Of a DNA stretch of 24,997 nucleotides, positions 18,800 through 24,997 are shown piece by piece. The stretch's first letter is position 1; the number at the start of each line of letters is the position of its first letter. The stretch comes from Trichomonas tenax (taxonomy: Eukaryota > Parabasalia > Trichomonadida > Trichomonadidae): the NCBI GenBank assembly GCA_023091735.1, contig JALKBU010000780.1:1-24997 (forward strand), in the 5' to 3' direction. The notes below the pieces were generated by a model, which saw only the letters and a program-made list of their open reading frames with translations, was not told the origin of the DNA and searched no databases. Position numbers and translations under genes: made by a program.

Positions 18800-20292
18800 T
18801 TTGTATTTAATCTTAATCGAGTTACTCATTACAAGTGCATGGCCTGTGTATTGTGAATATAATGTTGTCATGTCCTTTAATAAAAAAATTAAATTTTTGA
18901 GATTTCCGTAATTTGAGTTCCATTATTTATATTTGCCTCAATTCCGCACAAATTTGGTTCTAAACCTTAGATTCGCATGTTTTGAAATCAAATTTCAAAA
19001 GCTCAAAAGAACGGCTCTTTGAGCCTTGCCAAATCAATTGAATTGTTGTGTTTCTTTATATTATTGAAAATCATTGTACGAGTATTCAAAAGTTGAAAAA
19101 ATTATAACTTCAGAATCAATAAAATGCATTGAAAATCAAAAAATGAAACAATTGGCATACTCCTTATGATGTGTTTTTCTACGAGATTTGACGCAAAAAA
19201 GCGACGATCAAGTTTTATTTCGCAGTAAAAACAATGAAGCCCTTTGTTAGTACTTCAATTCTTGGTTTGGTAAATATTGGCATTAACTGTTCGGAGTGAT
19301 GTTGATTATTTACATCAAAAATGAGTCGAAGGGAGGTGGAAATTTTTATTGATCCCCAGTTTCAGAACTTTATTTAAACGTCTTTGTCGTTTTTTTTTCC
19401 ATCTTTTGTCAATGATATCTGGTTTAACAAACAGTAATTTAAATATATTTTCATTCAATGGTATTATTCCTAGATAGAAACTCAATGAAATGATGTAATA
19501 TTCATTGATTCATATCCATCAATAATTTTTTATAGATTGTCGCTTCATGAGCAATGAAAATATATTCGCGACTTGAAGCATATAGTTCACCATTGGATTA
19601 TCTTCTTGACATTTGAAAATCTTAAATCATATTTTACATTAAACATTCATAAACAATAAAATAGAATATGTGTCTTCACATGCATATAATATTGTTGACA
19701 AATTGAAGGTTATTTAAATATATCATAAAACAATCTTCTTTATGATTCTTATGCTCTATGTTTAGACATGCATATAGTAGTCGGTTATATGTTATGATTT
19801 TATTTTGAGATTCGCGAAATATATTTAATGCAAAAAAAAAACAAGTATAATCGAGAACAACATACCCATGATTGAACTCATTGTAGTTCTTTTGAAATCA
19901 ATCATTATTTAAAAACGATAAAATCTATCAAAAATGGTTTCACAAGTGTGATGGGTAATATCTATGATTCGTAATTATTTCATTTATGCAATACAACGAT
20001 GGTAATGATTTAGAATGGAGCAGTATAAAACAAAATTCGAATTAAAAATTCGATGAATAATCATGAATCGTAATGTTGGAATGCAAGCCATTGCGTTTTT
20101 GTGATAGTGTTGCTGAACAAGATCATGCATTTTCGAGTTTTCCTAAAAAATAAATTTCGATATTTTTCATTTTTATCCAAGAATGAAGTATATTCATTGC
20201 ATTGGTCCAAAAGCTTCAAAGCATTGTAAATTTTCAACTGATAAATGATGAAAATTCAAAATCAACAACAAAGTTGAAGAAATAGAAAAATG
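18800..20292. other. 1.5-kb non-coding stretch
   Basis: AT-rich with no gene that I can support. Very short frames beginning near 19233 (about 21 codons) and 19321 (18 codons) have no supporting features. A 14-bp inverted repeat spans 19442-19566, and GGCTC TTT GAGCC lies near 19012-19024. A stretch this long could hide a divergent non-coding RNA. Confidence 0.5.
19442..19566. repeat. 14-bp inverted repeat
   Basis: AATATATTTTCATT (19442-19455) and its exact complement (19553-19566) flank 97 nt. The arms are AT-only apart from one C, so chance is possible. Confidence 0.4.
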
Positions 20293-20300
20293 TCACTTTT
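20293..20300 (+). promoter_or_regulatory. Initiator TCACTTTT for the TMEM18-like gene
   Basis: TCA(+1)CTTTT with +1 at 20295, followed by CATA, lies 18 nt before the ATG at 20313. This is one of the clearest trichomonad-type initiators in the window. Confidence 0.7.
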
Positions 20301-20312
20301 CATATTTTTCTC

Positions 20313-20705
20313 ATGGATTGTGGAATATTTCATGTTGACTCAGATGTATCATTTCTGAGTATGTTTCTGTCAAAACTCGCGATGGTCAACTTCATGGATC
20401 CTCCGATCTGGTTTTTGGCCGTATTTCATATATTTATCTTGATTTTATTGATAATAACAAGAAAACGCTTAATACTATCAACGGCAATCTTCTCAGTGAT
20501 CACTTTTTCTATATTATCAACTCCAAATATTAACAAATTTATGACTGCGCATTACTCAAGCTTTTACTTCTCTGAACCATATTTTGACGAAACTTACATC
20601 TTTATTTTCGTATTTTGGGCATTCCCACTTGTATTTAATTGTTTGATTTTCATGTCGTTAATATTCTTCAGTATTGCAAAGCAAACAGTCGAGAAATTAC
20701 TTTAA
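20313..20705 (+). CDS. TMEM18 family membrane protein
   Basis: A 130-residue protein with hydrophobic segments at about 32-50, 53-72 and 95-121. Order and motifs follow TMEM18: a short N-terminus, a D-P-x-W-like start of the first helix (DPPIWFLAVFH, 29-39), INKF (74-77) after the second helix, YFD (90-92), then a hydrophobic helix with FPL-x-FN (104-109) matching the PLL-x-N of animal TMEM18. Animal TMEM18 lies in the nuclear envelope and has about 140 residues; its biochemical role is unsettled. The lysine-rich tail of animal TMEM18 is missing here. TAAA overlaps the stop. Another frame (20639-20878) continues hydrophobic past the stop, but the family length is already reached, so I see no need for a frameshift. 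Confidence 0.72.
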   Translation: MDCGIFHVDSDVSFLSMFLSKLAMVNFMDPPIWFLAVFHIFILILLIITRKRLILSTAIFSVITFSILSTPNINKFMTAHYSSFYFSEPYFDETYIFIFVFWAFPLVFNCLIFMSLIFFSIAKQTVEKLL

Positions 20706-21065
20706 ATTCCCAACACAAAATCTATTACGAAAAACATAATTATAATTTTCGAATTCTTATTTCTTCGCTCATATTAACGCCATCATTCATTATATTTACA
20801 ATAGTTTGTATACACATACTATCGAGACCTTTAAAATTAATATCGATATTATTTTTCCAAATTGTTTGTTTGTATTAATAAATATCATGCTATCATAAAG
20901 CTGTATTACGGAATGATCAATTAAGTTGATCATATTATAGTACTATCGTGTATTTTTTTCCATAATTTCAATATGAAATAGAAATGAATTAGATAGAGAA
21001 AATAAAGTAAGCTCATGCAGTAACATATTTTATAATGGTAATTAAAATCGAATTTTGTTTGTAAA
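20706..21065. other. Convergent intergenic region
   Basis: AT-rich, 360 bp between the TMEM18-like stop and the stop of the minus-strand gene. A hydrophobic open frame runs to 20878 without its own start context. TGATCAATTAAGTTGATCA at 20914-20932 is an imperfect palindrome. Confidence 0.45.
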
Positions 21066-21548
21066 TTATTCCATATCATCCATATCGACAAATTCCGCAT
21101 ATCTGTAATCATCAGATAATGTTTTGTTGATTTTATCAAACAAAGGCTTTGCCTGTTCGCGATCTTCATTAGTTAACGGGTCCAAATTTGAAATCATTTC
21201 GAGAATAACATCGCTTCTTGAGTCAGATTTGTATTGGTTCGTCTCTTTATCGAACTGCGACTCGAAAAGAAGTTCAGCAACTCGATATCCGTAAGATCCT
21301 TTTGTTGGTGATTTATTTGCGATCATCATCATCGATTCATAGCACGCGAGAGCTACAGTTGGAAGATTTGGTGAGTTTTTCATGACAACAACGACATTTT
21401 TCATTAACTCACACAAAGGAACGTTTTCTTTATCGAGAAGTTCAATCGTATATGACTTGATAACGTTAGGATCTTCGATTTTACCTTCACGCAATGCATT
21501 GGCGAAGACTAAAGCCGATGATTCGTCGTAAAGAAAATTCATACTCAT
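21066..21548 (-). CDS. Small helical protein, paralogue of the adjacent gene
   Basis: A 160-residue, soluble, apparently all-helical protein with an acidic C-terminus (YAEFVDMDDME). I recognise no family. It aligns with the divergently transcribed protein at 21819-22298: LCELMKNVVVVMKNSPN against LHLLMRNLALLYYYAPY, ESMMMIANKS against KSMIEVAKKS, VAELLFESQFD against IVRLMFDSQFS, and DYRYAEF against DYEYLLQ near the ends. The pair looks like an inverted duplication. The frame opens at a GTG (21563), but the first ATG is at 21546-21548, with another two codons on; I use the first. No TCA initiator was seen close to it. Confidence 0.72.
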   Translation of the reverse strand: MSMNFLYDESSALVFANALREGKIEDPNVIKSYTIELLDKENVPLCELMKNVVVVMKNSPNLPTVALACYESMMMIANKSPTKGSYGYRVAELLFESQFDKETNQYKSDSRSDVILEMISNLDPLTNEDREQAKPLFDKINKTLSDDYRYAEFVDMDDME

Positions 21549-21800
21549 AATTTTATTTGTCACATTTGTTAAAAATTAATTTTTCCCAATTCCACATCTA
21601 ATAAAATCTACTCCTAAAATAACATATTTTTACCATTTTAAAATTTTCGAAACTACATTTTTTCTAATGAAATTGAATGAAATTTGCAAAAGTTATCAAA
21701 TATTTATCTATTTCGAATGCAAAATAATTTAATGAAGATCTAAAATTATGTGTAGATTTGATATTTCACGTTTTTAGAAATTCTATCAATTTTATTTTTG
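21549..21800. promoter_or_regulatory. Shared upstream region of the divergent paralogues
   Basis: About 250 bp of AT-rich DNA between two divergent start codons (270 bp ATG to ATG including the right leader). Only the rightward gene shows a clear initiator. It could act as a bidirectional promoter, but no shared element was identified. Confidence 0.35.
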
Positions 21801-21808
21801 TCACTTTT
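21801..21808 (+). promoter_or_regulatory. Initiator TCACTTTT for the right-hand paralogue
   Basis: TCA(+1)CTTTT with +1 at 21803, 16 nt before the ATG at 21819. It sits inside the TTG-initiated extension of the frame and supports the later start. Confidence 0.7.
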
Positions 21809-21818
21809 ACAAAATACA

Positions 21819-22298
21819 ATGACTGCTCAAAGAAACTTTTTGCTGAAGTCAGAGACATCAATAAAATACGGTAATGATTTGACAGCCGGCAAAAACACAA
21901 ACAGTCACATTATTCTCGAATCTACTGAGAAAATTCTTGCTAACGGGTTATTAGATTTGCATCTGTTGATGAGAAACTTAGCTTTACTATATTACTACGC
22001 TCCTTACATGATCGATGTTCGCAGCATGATTCTGAAATCGATGATAGAAGTGGCCAAAAAATCTGATATTTCTGGAACTGTGAATTTCCAAATTGTTAGA
22101 TTAATGTTCGACTCACAGTTCTCTTTGGCTTTGATGTGTACAAAAGAAGGAATACACAAAGAAGTTATTGACCAAATATTCTTGTTTATGGCTGAATTAG
22201 TGAACGAACAGGATAAAAAGAATGCAGAAATGCTCAGAAATGTCATGAAAAAGGCCCTTAAAGGTGTCGAAGATTATGAATATTTATTACAAAATTAA
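21819..22298 (+). CDS. Small helical protein, paralogue of the adjacent gene
   Basis: A 159-residue soluble protein of predicted helices, with no recognised domain, signal peptide or membrane segment. It shares spaced motifs with the minus-strand protein at 21066-21548: an L-x-x-LM-(K/R)-N helix near residues 55-60, SM-x-x-x-A-x-KS near 78-86, R/E-L-x-F-(D/E)-SQF near 98-105, and DYEY near the end. Identity is low, so the duplication is old. The clear initiator suggests it is transcribed. The frame includes seven upstream codons from a TTG, which I exclude because they overlap the initiator. Confidence 0.74.
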   Translation: MTAQRNFLLKSETSIKYGNDLTAGKNTNSHIILESTEKILANGLLDLHLLMRNLALLYYYAPYMIDVRSMILKSMIEVAKKSDISGTVNFQIVRLMFDSQFSLALMCTKEGIHKEVIDQIFLFMAELVNEQDKKNAEMLRNVMKKALKGVEDYEYLLQN

Positions 22299-22654
22299 CG
22301 AAGAATTCGTATCTACAGCAACTACAAGTTTTCTGCTTTTAGATATATTCAGAAACGTGTGGCTTCTCGTTTAGTTCATTTCTTTTTCAGCATTTTTTGT
22401 TTTATTACTAAAATGTATTTTTTATATATCTATGGGCATGCTTTTATGCAATAGATCTCTCATCTACACCATTTGCTATACAAATTTTAGCTTAAACATA
22501 GTGGTTCATAATGGTAATTTTCTATTGATTATTTTTATCCAGTCCGATTTCAACAATGAGATATGAAATAGCTTTTTCTGATCCAAGGCATTGGATTTCT
22601 TCGTTCCAAAACCATCATTGGATGGTTTTGTTATACGTTTATTAATAAAATCAA
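22299..22654. other. Non-coding stretch with two adjacent hairpins
   Basis: AT-rich, 356 bp, no gene apparent. Its right part carries two neighbouring stem-loops (22581-22596 and 22607-22630) just before the next small open frame. Confidence 0.5.
22581..22630. repeat. Two adjacent perfect hairpins
   Basis: First: ATCCAA, loop GGCA, TTGGAT (22581-22596). Second: CAAAACCATC, loop ATTG, GATGGTTTTG (22607-22630), a 10-bp perfect stem. Both loops are 4 nt, which suits RNA folding. They lie 24 nt before the ATG of the next small frame, so they could belong to its promoter, its leader or a separate small RNA. Confidence 0.5.
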
Positions 22655-22876
22655 ATGTCCAAAAACTTATGTTTTAGCCAGAATATACCAGTAAACACAA
22701 AGCAAAACCCAACACAGATCATCAAAGCTCCAATGCCGCAGTATCAAACAGAATCTTATCGCATACCTTACTCGAATTTCAACACGATTCACCCGAAGTT
22801 TTACTCAGCAACAGGATATTCTAATAAGCATCCTGAATCCGGCTTCTTAAGGAAGATCATGGATATATTTATTTGA
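22655..22876 (+). CDS. Possible small protein, Pro/Gln/Tyr-rich
   Basis: A 73-codon frame that I do not recognise. Its composition (repeated Pro, Gln, Tyr, Asn; QIIKAPMPQYQTESYRIPYS) and slightly higher G+C than the flanks are unlike random AT-rich frames here, where Ile, Phe, Leu and Lys dominate. There is no clear initiator: TCAA directly precedes the ATG. No signal peptide or membrane segment. It could be a genuine short gene, or a remnant of a longer one. Confidence 0.35.
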   Translation: MSKNLCFSQNIPVNTKQNPTQIIKAPMPQYQTESYRIPYSNFNTIHPKFYSATGYSNKHPESGFLRKIMDIFI

Positions 22877-23150
22877 ATTTTTCATGTTAATTTTATATGA
22901 TTGATGTTAATAAAGTCGTTGTATTGTTTTTCACTTCAACTATTTTTAAGTCTACATACACCAGATATCATCCACTCATATTAAGATGAAAGATATTCAA
23001 TAAATTTATTTTCAATTTTTATTTTTTGTCTTTTAAACTCAAAAAAAGTCCTCTCCCTCTATTGATAATAATGGAATACGTTCCATTTTACTAAAAAAAC
23101 ATAGGCATAGCATTTTGATCAATTAATGGCAATATTTCAAATATGAAAAT

Positions 23151-24713
23151 TTATAATTTCACTGGACTCATGCATTTTTTTGAAAAAGATTTCACATAAG
23201 CATGAATTGAAGTACAATTTGATGCAATGATGGTATAAACTTGTTCAATACTTGCTTTTAACTTTGACAATCCTAGCATTAAAGAGGATGGATTGTAGCA
23301 AGTTGAACGAAGTTTGCGCTCAAGTGAGAGAATCTCTTTGTGATATTCCATCTCCTGATGCAAATTCAAGTTAGGTGGTGGAAGTGGGATTGAGAGCTTG
23401 TTCTCAGGCATTGTGATATTATGATCACGGGCAAGGTCATTTTGAAGAACTGATAAGTAATGATAATTCTAATTTTGTTGATCAAAAAATAGAGATAACT
23501 GTCAAGTCTATAATCATGTCTTCCTCCTAAATCATCATATTTGATCTTGTGAAAGACTGATTCTCATACATTGTTCGTGAGTGGAAAGTTATCGCCACGC
23601 CTGGAAGCAACCTAGTGAATGGCTGAGCCACTGCTGTTCCATATAGTTCAGAGCATCAGCATCATTTTTTAAAGTATAATGAATCAGATTAATCATATCC
23701 GTTGACTGTGTGAATGTTATACTGCGGCAATAGGCAAGGACATTCATAAGTTTCAATACTTGTTCAAATGTTTGGAGGTCCTTGAACTTGGAAATATTTT
23801 GTTTGAGGGCCCTAATGACATGCACACTGCACCATCAATTGGTGCAGTGTAGATATGAGTGTTCAATGGCTGCGCGAAAAACATTCGCGCAGTCTCTCAT
23901 CATCCATGATCGATGATGAGCATCAGGGGCGAAGTAAATCTCTAAACACTATGAGAGGTTGTCCGCCGTATCGGGTTTTATGAAAAAATGTCTCAGAGGA
24001 ATGAAGTGTGTATTATTGTATTTGGCACACAGAATGTAATATGAGACTTTGTCAACTATTATGCGAAATGTAGAATAGAGATGGAAAACATTGGGAGGGT
24101 AACGTAACAATCTTTTGAGTTGCAGATCCGTATATATCACAAACATGTTATCTGATCCAGAATATCGGGTTATGTCTGCAACGAGAGAATCATTGTCTGA
24201 CTTAAGACTTTGAGCCATAAGTTTTGTAGCAAAAGACATATTTTGGTGAATAGCATGATATGCATCAGGGTCTTCAAGACATAAGTTCATAAACTCGCGA
24301 AGTGTACGATGAGTCATACTTAACCATGAAAAGATATGAGCTTTGGTTATATTAAGAGCAAGCTGAGCATTTGCAAATGCATCCTCAAGAGTTCCACCTC
24401 TGGCGAAATAGTTACGCAAGTAAGAGCGTAAAAAGTAAGAAGAGTTCGGGTTTCTTATTCCTTCCTTTCCTGATGCTTCTGAGTGCTCGTGGATAAAGGA
24501 GCCTGATTCAAAAATAAAGACATCTTCAGACAGAGTGAATACCCATGTAGCTGAACATAACTTACAGTGTAAGTAAATTCTTTCAGGTTTAAGATTCTGC
24601 TTGCGCTCAAAATATAACTTAAAGCCGACAGTTTCTTCGAGTTTAATGCCAAGACGCAGGAAGGATATGTAATCATATGAGGTGCCTGGTAGTACAGGCT
24701 CAATATTAAACAT
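23151..24713 (-). pseudogene. Decayed Mutator-like (MULE) transposase
   Basis: One minus-strand frame carries most of a MULE transposase. The first segment (ATG 24713 to TAG 23949) has an N-terminal C-x2-C ... H-x-H zinc-finger-like motif (C50, C53, H75, H77), typical of MULE/FAR1-type DNA-binding regions, then the first catalytic block with IVDKVSYYI (D221). The frame continues past TAG with APDAHHRSW, which lies where the second Asp block is expected, then a TGA at 23837-23835 and the HVIRALKQ block, up to TAA at 23589. A shifted frame (about 23590-23440) holds LTNNV, a TGA at 23566-23564, then ESVFHKIKYDDLGGR, likely the third acidic block. The original frame resumes at about 23438 and runs to 23151. 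With three stops in the coding path and two compensating frameshifts it cannot be active. G+C is higher than in the flanks, as expected of an insertion. No terminal inverted repeat pair was found around it. Confidence 0.85.
23823..23920. repeat. Three tandem GC-containing hairpins inside the transposase relic
   Basis: Stem 1: 23824-23834 with 23840-23850, 11 bp, arm ACACTGCACCA, 5-nt loop. Stem 2: 23870-23878 with 23884-23892, 9 bp, arm CTGCGCGAA, 5-nt loop. Stem 3: 23896-23904 with 23912-23920, 9 bp, arm CTCATCATC, 7-nt loop. All are perfect and lie within 100 bp. The TGA stop at 23835-23837 falls in the loop of stem 1. Confidence 0.75.
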
Positions 24714-24834
24714 CTCCTTGAGTTAGTAATAAACATTTTGCACTGTGTCGACTTCGCCGCCACACTGCGAAATGTTGAATGATTGACACATCTATACGTC
24801 AGACCTTGTCAGAGTCAGTGGTGCACACTCGGGT

Positions 24835-24858
24835 CCCCCAGTAGTATATGTTTGGGGG
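24835..24858. repeat. GC-rich inverted repeat CCCCCA/TGGGGG
   Basis: CCCCCA (24835-24840) and TGGGGG (24853-24858) flank a 12-nt AT-rich spacer. These are the longest C and G runs in an AT-rich region and could form a small hairpin near the presumed element end. Confidence 0.5.
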
Positions 24859-24960
24859 TTGGTTGCCAATTTTTGTAAATCTATATATAGTGGGGACAAT
24901 AACTAATATATATATAGTGGGAAAAACTAAGTTAATTTTAAATTTTATTTATTTTTATTC
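24838..24960. repeat. Right copy of the repeat shared with 1-135, inverted; candidate element terminus
   Basis: It is read here in the opposite orientation to the left copy, with the same ordered blocks: AGTAGTATA, GGGGG, TCTATATATA, then AAGTTAATTTTAAA. Its place outside the transposase 5' end suits a terminal inverted repeat. No partner was found on the 3' side of the transposase (about 22880-23150). Confidence 0.4.
24881..24931 (+). repeat. Imperfect tandem repeat of about 25 bp
   Basis: CTATATATAGTGGGGACAAT followed by AACTAA, then TATATATATAGTGGGAAAAA followed by CTAAG. The shared core is TATATATAGTGGG...ACTAA. It lies within the candidate element terminus and may be a subterminal transposase-binding repeat. 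Confidence 0.55.
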
Positions 24961-24997
24961 TTACATAAACAGCGGACAATGTCGAATATCAAAAATG

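Larger units (their letters stand above)
24714..24997. other. Right flank of the transposase relic
   Basis: Non-coding, with repeat structure described separately. In the transposase frame a TAA lies a few codons upstream of the ATG at 24713. An ATG at 24979 opens a few codons (TCG AAT ATC) before the window ends; too little is present to call a gene. Confidence 0.5.

Noticed and set aside
19233..19377. Two tiny frames of about 21 and 18 codons, one resembling a signal peptide
   Set aside because: Too short to distinguish from chance and not supported by an initiator.
20639..20878. Hydrophobic open frame overlapping and following the TMEM18-like gene
   Set aside because: AT-rich DNA gives hydrophobic frames readily. 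The TMEM18-like protein already has full family length, and nothing indicates a frameshift join.

Overview
The window is AT-rich eukaryotic DNA with intronless genes on both strands, standard stop codons and mostly short 5' leaders. Several features point to a parabasalid (trichomonad), most likely a Tritrichomonas-like species: a giant multi-pass membrane protein ending in PAS and class III cyclase-homology domains, a short two-repeat Myb protein, a Pmp-type beta-helix protein, a Mutator-like (MULE) transposase relic, and TCA(C/T)-type initiator motifs 7-24 nt upstream of start codons. The genus is inferred; the parabasalid assignment is fairly secure.

Layout. 1-135 carries a repeat that reappears inverted at the right end. 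136-2405 is non-coding. 2406-7148 (+) is the membrane cyclase-homology protein, whose expected catalytic residues are substituted. 7439-9439 (-) is a kinesin-8-like motor. 9440-11311 is mainly non-coding but holds a relic of a cyclin C-terminal domain with an in-frame stop (10270-10785). 11312-13507 (+) is an ankyrin-repeat protein, convergent by 52 bp with a coiled-coil protein (13560-15473, -). 16335-17363 (+) is a small beta-helix protein followed by a perfect 18-bp inverted repeat. 18332-18799 (+) is a Myb-like protein. 20313-20705 (+) is a TMEM18 homologue. 21066-21548 (-) and 21819-22298 (+) are divergently transcribed paralogues of unknown function. 22655-22876 (+) is a doubtful small ORF. 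23151-24713 (-) is a decayed MULE transposase containing three tandem hairpins, with a repeat-rich flank to its right.

The genes do not form an operon or a shared pathway; this is a normal, loosely spaced protist gene neighbourhood with a decayed transposon at the right end. Several genes have TAAA overlapping the stop codon, as described for trichomonad polyadenylation signals. Some open frames begin at GTG or TTG; for those I placed the start at the first in-frame ATG, supported in three cases by an initiator motif. No CRISPR array, tRNA, rRNA or convincing novel defence system was seen. The most unusual items are the pseudo-cyclase, the triple hairpin at a stop codon in the transposase relic, the 18-bp inverted repeat, the matching inverted repeats at the two window ends, and the divergent paralogue pair.
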